From: Loxodes magnus
Lineage: Eukaryota; Ciliophora; Karyorelictea; Loxodida; Loxodidae
Direction: 5' to 3'
Assembly: GCA_946699065.1 (NCBI GenBank)
Contig: CAMPDV010001572.1
Coordinates: 1-64,000, forward strand
Length of the DNA: 64,000 nucleotides
In this document: positions 35,310 to 47,483 of the stretch, piece by piece
How positions within the stretch are numbered: the first letter of the stretch is position 1
How the letters are laid out: each line of letters starts with the position of its first letter
Position numbers and translations under genes: made by a program
Notes under the pieces: generated by a model
Told to the model about the DNA's origin: nothing
The model's input: only the letters and a program-made list of their open reading frames with translations
Database searches by the model: none

Positions 35310-37320
35310 TCATCATCACAGTTATTTAAGTATATAGCAATTTAACACTTCTTTATTTGTCTCTAATGTATATAATCATTTTATATTTTTACATTTTATT
35401 TCCTTATTTACATTTTAAGTGATTGCTTTCTTCAACTAAACTGAATTTAAGTTCTATACATTTAAATAAAATCACTAGGGAAATAATTTATTTAAAGCTA
35501 AAAATAAATAAAAAATATTATAGCAATCATTTACTAAGTTGCTTGCTAGCTTGGTTTCATAGAGCATCTTTAATATTTTAAGGTAAACTTATCGAAATGC
35601 TTTACGATCTAAACTTTATTCTTATATTTAATAACTTCTTTGTGAAAGATTTATTTATCCATGACTATAGAAAAACCACAAAATATGTTTGCTTTTTATC
35701 AGCTTAAAATTAAAAAACTAAGATGCTAATTATTAGATATTTTAAAGCAATCTAATCTTATCTTACTATTAACTTTATTAATAAAGATAAAGCTTGGTAT
35801 TATAAGATCACATACAATCACATTCTATAATTAACTCCTTCCATTAACGTTTTATAAGTATCTTATACAACCTTTTAAATATAACTTTAAGACATTAAGT
35901 TACTATTTCAGTCTTTTTAAAGTTCCTATGATAAGGCTTGCTAATTATTAAATATTCGTGTAAGCAAATAGCATAGACATACTTATATAAAATCAAAAAG
36001 GAAATAAGTGAATAATTTATAAAGTTAAGCTTTTTAATAACCAGGATTCTAGAATTTATTCAAGAAAGATTAAATTTTATCATATCATGGAATGCTTCTG
36101 TAAGTTTTTATTTTTTATAGATTTGAGAATTTTAAGTTTATGAAATTTATAGTGGTAGATGATGCAAAAAGAATGTTTAAAACTTGAAAAAAGATAAACT
36201 TGAAATTAAAAGATCATAACTGAAGTTTTGTTTATAATCTATACTTCATCAATTATTAATAGCTCCTACTTCTATTCTGCTAGGCTTTTTTATAATATTT
36301 TAATTTTATTAAATGAATCGATTCCACATGGCCAACTTAATTATTACATTATCCTATTTTTATACTTTAAACTTAGTTAATTTATTCATTCACTGTTGCA
36401 AAAAAGAATTCTGACTTGCTTTTTAGTAACTATCTGTGAAGATGCTTCTACTTAGATTCTCATTTACACTCTGAACACATTTTATTTTTTTAAGTAATAC
36501 TTAGCTTTAAATCTATTTTTTCAAATCTTTATTTAATACTAATTTAAATTTTTAATTCTTTTAGTTTTAGCTAGAAAATCTATTCTTTGAGAATATTAAA
36601 ATTAATAATTTTTGCTTTAAAATTTTTGAGATTTAAAGCAATAAATTTACTAATTGAGATTTTTTTATTATTCTAAGGATATTGAACTTTAAAGTAACTT
36701 GTAAGAGTTTTGCTTATTTTTTAAATTTAAACTATTAAACTTTGATTTCCTTATTCAACCAAAATTTTTTGTTTCTATTTATTTTGATTCAGTCTCTTAA
36801 TGAGTGCTCTATTTTTTATCGTTTTATAGTTTCTTTTATAAAACTTTTTCATATTAACATCAGGCTTTATTTAAACTTACGTTTATGTTTACTCAATAAT
36901 TTATAATTACATTTTCTATGGATTTTATTTGAATTTTTTATACCTTTCAATATCTTTATGAACTCAGAAGATGATATTTTTGCGTTACCAAGTGGTGGGA
37001 TTTGAAACCAATTACAGAAAGTTTTACTAACATAGAATCTTTTGTTCAGTCACTAAATATGAAACCCTATCAATTCTATATTTTCTAACTTTTATAAACT
37101 TTTTCCACTCTCTCTTGTATATAATATCAACCAATCATATTATATGCATTTGAATGTTATATTTATAATATCTCTATTCTAGAAGCTTTTAAAATAAGGC
37201 ATAGAAAATGTTTTTAAATCTAATGTAAATTATAATATTTTTTCATATTGGTATATAAAATTTGGTGTTTTGTCTAGCTTTTTAAATTACTTATTAATAA
37301 AAAATTTATAATTAATAAAG
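35310..37320. other. AT-rich region without a supported gene
   Basis: About 2 kb with alternating pyrimidine-rich and purine-rich stretches. Frames are open only because no codon is a reliable stop. I find no motif, repeat partner or conserved block. Confidence 0.3.
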
Positions 37321-37324
37321 ATGA

Positions 37325-37720
37325 TTATAGATCTCGTAACACCTAGTTGGCGAGCAGTTCTTTCAATATTAATATTTAATTTTAAAAAATGTTTTTATAC
37401 TTCTTGCTAAAATTCTAGTCATCCATGAGTCACGCCAGCTTCCCTAAATGGGGATCTGCTTATTAAAGATTATTCTCGATTTTTGAATAAAATGCTCTAG
37501 TCTTCTTGAATAAAATCTAAATAAGAATTAGTAGTTAAGTCATTAGTAGTGCGTCAGTCAAGTTTTCATACTGCTAACGAGAACCCTCGGGCAACTTAGC
37601 ATTTTTCTCTTCCAAACTTATCCACCCTTCCTCGTGGTTGCATCTAGTGCGAGACTACTCACAATAAGTATAGAATATACCAGTCTACCTACTAGTTCTT
37701 CTGAAAGCAACCGACATCCA
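37325..37720 (-). mobile_element. SINE-like element, family 2, full-length copy
   Basis: On the minus strand it starts GGATGTCGGTTGCTTTCAG and aligns along about 390 bp to the copy at 16.04 kb, including AGATGCAACCA, GGGTTCTCGTTAGCA and GACTGACG. It keeps the full 3' stem-loop (37330-37363: GAACTGCTCGCC, loop, GGTGTTACGAGATC), which is shortened in the 16-kb copy. Compared with that copy it has several indels. Confidence 0.65.
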
Positions 37721-37899
37721 TTTATTTAATATTTAAATTATATCTAATATATTTGAAGAATTTCTTTAAAATCCTCTTAATATATTTGCATTGCTTTTAC
37801 TTAAATTTATCTGATTATTATTAATTAATTAATTTTAACCAAAAGAGCTACTTTCATCTTTAATTAGAGTAAACGCTTCCTAAAATTAAAGAATATAAA

Positions 37900-38767
37900 A
37901 GTTTTTAAATACTTCGCTCAACTGTATATATCTTCATCTGAATCAATTTCAAACTGAGATAAATCTTCTTTCTCTTTTATAACCTAATAGAATTGTTCTT
38001 CCATCTTCTTGCAATTTTTCTCCAGCTTCTCTATATAAATCCTAAGATCATCGATTTTCTTTTGAAATTGTTTATTAAGTTAATATTAGTTACCAAGATC
38101 CTGTTTGATTAATGTTAAACTTGATTCTACTAATACTGGCTTCTTTTTATAAATACCTCTAAACCAATTTTAATCTAGTCTCCTTGATGTTCCAAATTCT
38201 TTTCGGAGCTGCTCAAACACTATTCTTCGCTTTAGTCATTATCTCCATTAATGTCCAATCTTTTGACAACAATAGCAACGCTTTAGAAAGGGTTTAAAGT
38301 AAATTTTTATTGTGATTGCCTTTTTTGTTCTATTTCCATTTTATCTCTTTGAGGTTAGTGCTTTTTGATTTTTAATTGAACTTCTTCTTCAATTTTCTAC
38401 GATTTGCTGCTAAGTTTTTCTATCAATACAAATTTGGAAGTTAAGGCTTCAATTTAAAGCAAAAATTAACTTGTCTAGCTTTTATCTTCCTTTTTTAATT
38501 TTACAAAAGAAGCTTAAGATTTAAGTTTTCTGCTTTCAGAGTTTAAATTTCTGTATTAATTTTTTCAATTAAAGAATATAGCTAAATAATGCCCTGCTAA
38601 TGGGGTTTCTCAAGCTTTTTAAGTTTGTTAGGAAATTCAGTATTTCCCAATCCCTAACAGGCGTAGATTTATCTTTTTTAAATTCTTGGTTCTTGTTAGT
38701 TAACTAAGACTTAAGATTGACCTATTATGTTAGAATTTAAGGTTTAGATTCTTGATTTTTCCCCCAT
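37900..38767 (-). pseudogene. Gag-like ORF, frameshifted, CCHC-related knuckle
   Basis: ATG at 38767: MGEKSRIQTLNSNIIGQSQV, then GNTEFPNKLKKLEKPHQQG and a coiled coil LIEKINTEIQTLKAENLNLK. The motif KMEIEQKRQSQ lies at 38.33-38.35 kb in one frame and the knuckle RCYCCQKIGHQWRQWLK at 38.24-38.28 kb in the next; its last Cys position is TGA. A long acidic/coiled tail follows (FQKKIDDLRIYIEKLEKN, EDLSQFEIDSDEDIYS). At least one frameshift. Divergent from the ORF at 38840 with only 72 bp between start codons. Confidence 0.55.
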
Positions 38768-38839
38768 TTTTAATCAGTTTATTATTAGTTAGATTTTCTT
38801 ATTTAATATAATATGTAATGAAAATAATAAAACTAAAAA

Positions 38840-39150
38840 ATGGAATAAACTCGCTCGTATTACAAAGATTAAACTTAGAAATTTAAGGAAAAAGAGGAGA
38901 AAGAAATGTAGAAAATTCAATAGCAATAAGAAGAATTAAGTTCTTCATCTGAAGATAAAGTTATGATCAGAATGTTGAGATATTTGAAACTAAGAATAAA
39001 GATTATTAAAAGCTCTAAAGTATGCTAGATCAAATGAAAAACTAACCTAAAGAATGAAGAAGAAAAATATATTGTAGGGAAAAAGATCGGATAACAAATG
39101 AACAAAATCGCCTATTAAATTTTGAATTATTAACAAATCGTCGGTAGTTA
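38840..39150 (+). CDS. Short coiled-coil ORF, gag-like N terminus
   Basis: ATG preceded by an A-run, as in the gag-like ORFs. It reads MEQTRSYYKDQTQKFKEKEE, a charged Gln/Glu helix, SSSSEDKVMIRMLRYLKLRI and then NEEEKYIVGKKIGQQMNKIA. No MEIE or knuckle is found downstream, so it is either a truncated gag-like ORF or an unrelated small gene. Length about 100 codons, end uncertain. Confidence 0.35.
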
Positions 39151-39457
39151 ATCTAAAAAAACTTTTAAAAAAATACTAACTATATTAAAAATCATATTCG
39201 AAATTTAACCAAGAATAAAACTAGTTTAAAGTAAAGATTAAAGATAAATTTTATATAAAAACCTAAGTAAGCAACAATTAAACTTTAAAATTTTTAAATA
39301 GTAACTATAAGAACTAATTAAAGTAAAAATGCTTTGATCATCATTTTTTTAAAGCTCTTTTCTTGAGATTAAAATTGATTATTGTATAGAAAATTTCATC
39401 ATTTAATAGTTATTTTTAATCTATATACATTTTTTTAATGAACAACCAACTCATTAA

Positions 39458-39775
39458 TTAATTAATTTCAACTAAAAGAGTCAATGAACCGGAAACTACT
39501 TTCTGATTGCACGACCCAACATTTTCTTTTTATGGAATAACGGGGATATCCTGTTATGCTCAAGACACAGCTGCTAGGTAGCTTCATCGCTATGAGCAGC
39601 CAGGCTTCAAGCCCCTTACCAAGTGCGGATAATCTCAAGGACAGCGTTCCCTTCAGAAAATGGCTCTAACCAAGGAATTCTCAGCGACAGGAAAGGAACT
39701 TGTTCCTAGCCATAAAACCAGAAAGTTTAGTCTCAAAGGTCATTCTCAGCTCTCACCATCTTTTCAATTATTCAA
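39458..39775. mobile_element. GC-rich structured insert with imperfect target duplication
   Basis: About 310 bp near 47% G+C inside very AT-rich DNA. It holds strong short hairpins (ATAACGGGGATATCCTGTTAT; GCTGCT...AGCAGC; GGAACTTGTTCC). It is flanked by AATGAACAACCAACTCAT (39437) and AATGAACAACTCAT (39774), which look like a target-site duplication. One end is TTAATTTCAACTAAAAG, the same 17 bp that borders the rRNA fragment at 52.8 kb. Probably a SINE or retroposed structured RNA. I compared it by eye with rRNA, SRP and RNase P RNA and saw no convincing match. Confidence 0.5.
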
Positions 39776-39799
39776 TGAACAACTCATAGATCTCTTTAA

Positions 39800-40080
39800 A
39801 TAAAGGCTAAGAAGTTTTATTTATAGCTAAAGATTAAAATCTAAATTGATAAGCATTATATTTAATTTCTCTAATATGAAAAATAAAGTGAAAATTAAGA
39901 TATTTTTATATTTAAATAATTTAAAAGGATTTAAGTATTAAAATAACGCTTAATAATAATGTACTTATAAGCATAATTAATAGATTAATAGTTTTAATAC
40001 TTAATTGTTCTGAATTAATTAGGGGATTATTTTCATTAGATGAGTTGCTATAATTTAACAATTGCTAAAGTAAATTATGA
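39800..40080. other. AT-rich spacer before the WD40 gene
   Basis: AT-rich DNA between the structured insert and the WD40 coding region; nothing recognised. Confidence 0.3.
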
Positions 40081-40099
40081 AGTTAAAATGGAGAATAAA

Positions 40100-41032
40100 G
40101 AAGTACAATTTATTAAGAGTATCCTTTTAAGAAAGCTTTTAAAATAACGAAATAGCACTCTAGGCAAAATACCTCTTCTTGCTTTTAAATATGAAATTCT
40201 ACCCAATCTGTGCTTTTAAAAACTCGAAAATATAATCAACTACGACAAAACTAAAGGTAAATCTTTAATATTTAGATAAAATATTACAAGGACATACTGG
40301 ACCTGTATTATCTGTAGTGATATCAACTAACCAGTAATGAATCGTATCGGGAAGTAGTGATAATACGATAAAGATTAGGGATTTTGCAACTGGCTAGTGT
40401 AAGAGTACTTTGAAGAGACATACAAATCCTGTGTTATCTGTAGCGATTTCAAGAAACCAAAAATGAATCGTATCAGGATGTTCTGATGGTACGATAAAGA
40501 TATGGGTTTTAACAACTAGTTAGTTGAAATGTACTTTGTAGGGACATAAGAATGGTGTATATTCTTTAGCGATATCAAGTGACCAGAAATGAATTTTATC
40601 GGGAAGTTATGATAAGACGATCAATATATGGGATTTTACAACTGGTTAGCATAAGAGTACATTGTAGGGACATGCAGATTCTGTATTTTCTGTATTTTCT
40701 GTAATGATATCAAGTGACCAGAACTAAATTGTATCAGAGAGTTATGATTAAAGATCAATATATGGGACTTTACAACTGGTCAGTGGCTTCGAACTCTTCA
40801 AGGTCATTCAAATACTGTATCAAGTATTCAACTTAGTAATACTTCAAGTTATATAATTTCTGGATCATGGGACAAATCAATCAAGTTATGGAACTTTAGT
40901 ACAGGTGAGTGCATATTGACTCTTTAAGGCCATGAACATTATATAAATTCTATAGCATTGAGTAAGGACAACAAATGAATAGTATCGGGAGGATATGATA
41001 ATACTGTGAGAAAGTGGAAAATAGTAAGTTGA
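40100..41032 (+). pseudogene. WD40-repeat protein gene, two or more frameshifts
   Basis: An N-terminal block GKIPLLAFKYEILPNL leads into at least six WD40 repeats from 40.28 kb: LQGHTGPVLSVVIS, WIVSGSSDNTIKIRDFATGQ, WIVSGCSDGTIKIW, LQGHKNGVYSLAISSDQKW, YDKTINIWDFTTGQ, LQGHSNTVSSIQL, SWDKSIKLWNFSTGEC and a last GHEHYINSIALSKDNKW. The Trp before IVSG is TGA in several repeats. Frame changes are needed near 40.28 and 40.74 kb. The reading ends at TGA 41030-41032. WD40 propellers are protein scaffolds. A 5' fragment of a paralog lies at 57.84-58.22 kb. Confidence 0.75.
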
Positions 41033-41039
41033 GAGAAAG

Positions 41040-41625
41040 TAATAATTATTAAAACTTTTAATTTACAATTTAAGGGTTTAATTATTAAAATCAAGCTATA
41101 ATCATAATACAAGAAATATAGAAGAAGGATTGAAACAGTTAGATTATTCTAAATAAAATTGAAGATTCAAGTTTTATTTTAACAAGCAAAATAAGAGAAT
41201 TTTTTAAAAGGTTTATACATTTGAAAAGAATCAAAAAAAAGAAATAGCTTAATTAACAAAAAAATTTGATTTAGGATGTTACAATCTTAAATTAAAGCTA
41301 TTTATTTAGAGTAGAAAAATACTAGCTAATAAGTAAAATTTAGTTTTGAGAAGTTAAAATAAAGTTTAAAATAATAAGCTACTAACTTATTAAATATATT
41401 ATAAATTATTAATAAAATGTATAATATTTAATTAATTAATTTTCCTTTAAATTATCTTTAATAAAATTATTCTTTATTAGTAACTAAAATAAATAAGTGC
41501 TTATTTAAGAAGTATTGTATTGTTAACTATTTATTAAAAAACATTTAATAAATAAAGTTAAATGTGAAGATGTAATATAACCTAATTCAAGGATTATCTA
41601 TAAGAATAGTAATATAAGTAAAAAA
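41040..41625. other. AT-rich spacer
   Basis: AT-rich DNA between the WD40 gene and the next gag-like ORF. Nothing recognised. Confidence 0.3.
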
Positions 41626-41626
41626 A

Positions 41627-42450
41627 TGGAATTTAGCATTGGACGACACCATAACAAGGAGAAATCAAGAAGCTAGAAGAAAAGCCCTTAAGATCTGAAA
41701 ATAAAAACTGTAGGTTATCGATTAATCAAGCTCTTTCATATCCTTCTTAAGGCAAGTTCATGGCAAATCTCGAATATTCTAATCTAGAAAAGGAGAAAAT
41801 TGAAAACCTAGAATAAGTCATAGTTAACAAGAAGAAACAATCTTTAATCTTTCAAATTAGATAAGAGAAAAATTAACCAATTATATTAACCAATTACGAC
41901 CAAAAAACATTGAAATCGATTAACTTAAAGATTTATTAGTAAAAAAAATTATTTTACGCGAGAATAAATCTGATCTCAGACTTAACTTCCACCATCTCAA
42001 TATGCAAAAAATTGAAATAGAAGCTAACTAATATTAATAATCACACGTACCAGCTCCTTAGAGTCAGGATTAATAAGAGATTATCAAAGATTAAGATACC
42101 ATTATAAAAAAAATTGAAGATATTGAAAAGCAATTAGGAAAAAAACAAAGAGAACAATTAGCAGGAAGAATATTGATATTGTCAATCAAGCTGACATTTA
42201 ATTAAAACAGTTAAAAAATTAAAAAACTAAAAAAATAGGAGGAAAAAAAAGCATTAAAATAAATAACAAAAATCTATCTTACCAAATCAGGAGTGCATAA
42301 AAGAAAATTTTGTTGAGGAATCTCATACGAAGAATAAGTTTCATGATAATCTTCTTTACCAAAAAGACCGTGGAAACCAATTATGTCAAAAAAATCTGGG
42401 CCGCTTCAAACAGGTTGGAAATCCTGGGGAAATCAAAATCCTTTTTTAAA
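41627..42450 (+). pseudogene. Gag-like coiled-coil ORF, frame-broken
   Basis: ATG after an A-run. Blocks in order: MEFSIGRHHNKEKSRS near the start, a Lys/Asn-rich stretch, MQKIEIEANQYQQSHVPAP at about 42.01 kb (MEIE-related), IIKKIEDIEKQLGKKQREQL at about 42.11 kb, and PLQTGWKSWGNQNP at about 42.40 kb, which matches the WRGWKS ending of the gag-only ORFs at 21.5 and 23.1 kb. No clear knuckle remains. At least two frame changes. Confidence 0.45.
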
Positions 42451-42459
42451 CCTTTAAAT

Positions 42460-42950
42460 AAAATAATATTATTATATTTCTAAATTATTTACTTTATTCG
42501 CACGTATTTCTATTTAATTATAATTATATTTAATAATATTACTCTTTCTTCTTGTTATTATCTAGTTTATGATGGTAAATATAATGCTTTTTATAGGTTT
42601 TTTATTAATTACGTAAATTTTAAATTATTTCTTCTATTTTTCCTATATTATTTTGTAATTACTCTCTAATATTATTTTTGGTTGTAAGACATACTTAATT
42701 ATTTTAGTTACATTAAATTATCTTAGGAATTCTTTTCTAAGAATCAAATTATTTTAACAACTTTGTTAATCCATTTTCTAAACTAAAATAAAAGTTATAG
42801 ATTTTTATTAATTATAGTATAAATTAAAATTAAAGTGTTTTTTTGAATGGAATCAATGTAAAATTAATAAAATGATAAAATTTGTTAAAATAGATATTAG
42901 TTTAATGGTTATATTTTATTAATATTTCCATATTATAATAATAGCAATAG
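42460..42950. other. AT-rich spacer
   Basis: AT-rich DNA, nothing recognised. Confidence 0.3.
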
Positions 42951-42959
42951 CGAATTATA

Positions 42960-44990
42960 ATGTTAGATGTTTTTTCAATAATTTTCAAAAGCTTAAGGCT
43001 TATAACTGGAAATTAAATTAAGATTTGTACAGAAGATTAAAGCTTTTTTATAGAATTATGTAAATAGGTCAGCTTCTTATTTTTCAACTAGGTATTATGC
43101 TTCAGTCAATATCTTAATTATTATCTTGGATTAAAACAAGCATAGAAACTAGTTCAAGAGTAAGATATCTTTATTTCTAAAACTGTTACAAATTACTTGT
43201 GCCAATCAAAAAAAGACTCACAAAAACATTCAGCTTTTATTTTTCTTGCTATGATAGACAAACTGATTTCAGATTATAGTTCCTTAATATCTTTCTACTA
43301 GTTTAATCTAAAGTGGAAAAAAGTAAATATTCTCTATATAAAGCGAAAGAAACCATCCATAAAAAAGTAAGAGATATTATTATAGTGCAGGTACTTAATT
43401 AACTTCAATTGATCAATTTCATTTAAAAAACTTGCTTAAATAAATAAATCTTTTAGAAAGGTTAAAGATGAATATTCCCCTTCTTTGAGCCTTAGCCAAT
43501 AAGAATTAAAAGAGTATAATTAGATATTCGTTATTGTAAAATAGGTCCAACATTTAAGTTCTTCTACTTTAATTTTCTTCTTCCAATTATTCTTATAAAG
43601 CTAAAACTTCTACTCCTTATTTTTACTTTTATTAAATCCTTAATTTAACACAAGCTATGGAGCTAATAGCTGGTTTAAGACAATGATGCAAATCATATGA
43701 TTAAAAGGGAAGCTAATTAAATAAATAGAAGCAATTCTTACCTCGTATCTTCGTATTGAGTAACTAAAATTCATTCGATATATCTCCTTTAAACTATGAG
43801 TAGAAAATTAAGATTTAATTAAACATAAACTCTCTTAAATTGGAGTAACAAACTTTAACCCAATAAGTATAAGTACCTATAAAAAACATTAATACAAACT
43901 TAAAACCCTAAATTTAAAAACACATAACAGACTTTAAGTCTTTAGACTTATACATCAAATTCTTAAACCAAAACCTAATCTTAGAGCCTTCAAAATTTAA
44001 CATCATCAAAGATACCTTTTAATTTCATATTTATATGCAAATTTCCATTACCATCATAAAATCAATATATGCACTTTTCATCCTCATTATTATGTAAATC
44101 ATAGATTCAAGTACTCCCACAATATTTCCTATCTTAAAACCTAATTCACTCTCCTTACTTCAAATTGTCAAAACAGTAGAATATGGAGTCACTTAGCTTT
44201 TCTTACTTATTAACAAAGATTACTCTTAAAGGATTTAGACCATAGCCAACTATCCTTAAATCTACAAAAAGGGATTTGCTTTAATCCTTAGCTACAGAAT
44301 TCTCGTAGTCTTTGGAAAAATTAGTTTTAATGGTCTTTTTGGATTCTGGTTCGGTGATAGAGTGACTTTGAGTGAGGTAAATTATCAATTTTATTGCTTA
44401 GAGCTATCTTTAAACTCAGTTTTAGAGTAGATCTCTTTAAATTAAATAGACTAAAAGTAAATGATTAGTATTAAGTTCAAGACATATAACATCTTAAAAT
44501 TTAAGCTAATTTAATTAGGAAGTATAGAGGATTATAAAGTTGAGATATTTAAAAATATTATCTGGCCTCCAAATACAACAGACACACCCTCTCAAAGTTA
44601 AAACGAGTTACCAATTTCATGATTATTGCAATACAGATGGTAGCTATATAAGCTGAGTAGATGGATATTACAAGGGAAGAGAATTTGGTTTCCACATAAT
44701 AAATATCAGAAATTATATTTTTCATTTTACAAAATCAAGCAAAACATTTATACAGGCGAAAGTGTATTTAGCTATGATTTTTTTATGAGCGAATGATCAT
44801 AAAAGAAGGATTATCCATTTAATATCTGCAAGTAGCTTACTCACTATTCAACTAATGGAGTTTTATGTAGACAAAAGATTTATTGTACCTTTCACTTCTG
44901 GAGGAAATGCAGCTCCTGATTTATCTGACTCTTTGCAATTTCCTTATTCCATCCGAATTAAACCAAGATCTGCTTTTTAAGGATAAGTTT
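42960..44990 (+). CDS. Possible multi-exon host gene, unknown product
   Basis: Coding-like sequence in more than one plus-strand frame: HKKVRDIIIVQVLNQLQLIN near 43.37 kb, DFKSLDLYIKFLNQNLILEP near 43.95 kb, a hydrophobic stretch SIYALFILIIMQIIDSSTP near 44.07 kb, RILVVFGKISFNGLFGFWFG near 44.31 kb, then in another frame NTDGSYISWVDGYYKGREFG near 44.65 kb and VPFTSGGNAAPDLSDSLQFP near 44.9 kb. Trp in ISWVDG is TGA. Frame changes could be short introns or decay. No family recognised. Repeats begin abruptly at about 45.0 kb. Confidence 0.4.
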
Positions 44991-45009
44991 CTGCTTTATT
45001 ATGTGTCCT

Positions 45010-45908
45010 TTTAAACGCAAAATAAATATAAGTTAGGTTTTTTAAGAAATTATTTATTATTACCTTTTTACTAATTTTTGGTATCTCCATCATCTTTATT
45101 TTATGATTTCTAGCCTTCTACACAGTCGGCATATAATTAATCTTCTTTTAATTACTTGATTAATTATCTAATTTTTTTAGATTTTATATGTATTTAAGTT
45201 TGATTACACAATCTCCATTGGATTGTTTAGCTTTAATCATAACTTATTCATGATTTATTTAATTAAGATTTCTAGTTTCTTATATTTTATTTTCTGTTTT
45301 TTTTCTTAATTAAATAGAAGTGTAGAAGCTTTTAAGCTAAATTCTGTATTAAAGATTTATTACTTAATTTTAAAGTAAATGCTGCTTATTTGCTTAATTA
45401 ATTGCTAAACATTTAAACAAACATAAGAAAAAATGAATTTTATTATTTTTAATTTTTAGATTAATATATTTCTCTCATTATTTATAGAAAGATTAAAAAA
45501 TTTGATCTAATTATTGAGATAAAGGGAAGTTATTAAGGTCTTATAGTTAGGTTATCTATGATTCGAAGGGTTGCAGATCTTAAAGTTAGTATTATCTCAG
45601 TTTAATGAGCTAATAATTTGATAAGGAAAGAGTTGTAAATAAGTAATAAATTTTAAGATTAAATAAAGTAAAAATTTGATTAGAAATTTTAAACAAACTA
45701 AATGAAAAACGAAATAAATAGGATCGTAAAGAAAAAAATAAGAATAAAAGAATTTTTATAAATAATTTAATCATTCACAATCAAAAAGTAAAGCTACATC
45801 TCTTGCAAAAAGCTGAATTAATTGTATGATGCATTAAAAATGTTATCTTTTCGAATTGAAGATTTAAAAATTATTTAAAAAGATTGGAGTGATAAAAAGT
45901 ATAACAGT
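45010..45908 (-). pseudogene. Second copy of the 10.5-kb gag-like remnant and its direct repeat
   Basis: Aligns with 10.52-11.68 kb but lacks the first of the two direct repeats. On the minus strand it reads NPMEIVQSNLNTYKI at about 45.21 kb and RRLICRLCRRLE-like sequence at about 45.12 kb, keeping the CxxC lost in the other copy. The direct-repeat end (45.80-45.905 kb) touches the left end of repeat unit B. Confidence 0.45.
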
Positions 45909-47483
45909 TACTTTTTTGAAGTTATTTTGTTCAATGGATTTTTGACAATAGCATTTTTTTCTTCTATATTGCTAAATTTTGGTTTTTTCCTTAAATATAA
46001 GGCAATTAAGTCATTTTATCTCAGTGCTTTTTCATTAAAAGATCTTTATTATTCTATCAGTTACTATCTATCTCAGGTGTAATTTAAATAATTATTTAAG
46101 CAATTTTATTCTTTAGAATTAAATATTTTGCTTGCTACCAATCTTTATATCTTCTTATCCTTTATTTAGCATTTCTTTAGGCATCTTATTTATATTTATG
46201 TATCTTTTATTTCAATGTACTATTTCTTGTTACATATTTTACTACTTTTTTTTATTTTTCAACCCAATTGATTATTAATTTTATTTGCCTTTTTATCTTC
46301 TTCATAATATCGTGTCTAATTTTTTGATAATTTATACATCATCATATTGCCAAATTACTTAACTTTACGCATATGCAAAACTTTTGTTTGATTTTTGTGA
46401 AGGCTTTTAGCTACTTTTCTGTTGGATCTAAGCTTTTGTTTATACCAAAGTGAATTAGGTAGTTATTATTATTGTCGTATCAATTTATATTTCTCTTCTT
46501 GTTAAAATATAAAAGTTTAATATTATTATTTTTTATGTTAGATAATTTATTAATTTATTCTTAATCTAATAAAACAGTTAGAATAAGTCCAGTTGCTATT
46601 ATTCGTACTTAATCTATATATTATCCAAATTCTCTCTAACAGTACTCAAGAGTTCTATTAATGCAAACGTTATTTTATTTTTGCTTTGATTGAGTTGTAA
46701 CGTTTAAAATATCTCTCTATAATCGATAGATTATTCCTATTTCTTAGACGAAATTTTCTATTTTATTCTCTTTATTTTCTTAAAAATTGCTCATTAAAAA
46801 ATTTGTATTTTCTGCTAATTTTATTATTTCATCTTATTTTTCTTGCTTTTTCTCACCATTAGACATCCCTTCTAAAGGCTTTATTTGGATGTAACTGAGT
46901 ATAGTTTTATGGTCTATCATATTAATCTAAAAAATTTATTATGTTTGAGTTATTATCGAGAAAATATGCGTTATAATGGTTTGATTTCATTATTGGCTAT
47001 AGAAGATACATTTTCAAGTATATATAGTAGCTAGTTTAAATAATATAAAGGAAATAATGTATTTTAGGGTTTAAGATGTTGAATTAATGATAGTAGTGAT
47101 GACTTAATTAGTATTTAGATATAGGTATAGCTTAATAATAATTTGATTATAGTTTTGATTTGATTAGATAAATAATAGAGTAATCTAAGTAGTACTTGTA
47201 TAATTTGATTATAAGGATGTATTTAAAGATAGTTTTTATGACTATGTTGAGTATAAGTATGTTATAAGCTGTATGTTTGTATCTGAATAATGATAATATT
47301 AGAATAATATATTTTTAAAGATTTTTAGATAAAATTTTATTCTTTATTTATTTTTGACGCTTTAAATATTTTAATAAGTAGTAACATATTTACCTAATTA
47401 TAGATCTTTAAACTACTTCTTTACATATTAAATTATATTTATTATAAATACTATTAATAATATAGATATTATTATTATGTTTA
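45909..47483 (-). pseudogene. Unit B: ORF1-like remnant and spacer
   Basis: Matches unit A from about 1.69 kb to 4.05 kb, with an internal deletion relative to A around 46.7 kb. The ORF1-like frame is broken, although EKKQEKQDEIIKLAEN (46.83 kb) corresponds to EKKQGKYDELIKLAEN of unit A with a synonymous TAA/CAA difference. The endonuclease is missing; the unit ends at 45909. Confidence 0.5.

Noticed and set aside
35310-37320. Long open translation continuing the 34.2-kb plus-strand frame
   Set aside because: Composition becomes random (Phe/Ile/His/Ser runs) with no motif; open frames carry no weight when every stop codon is sense.
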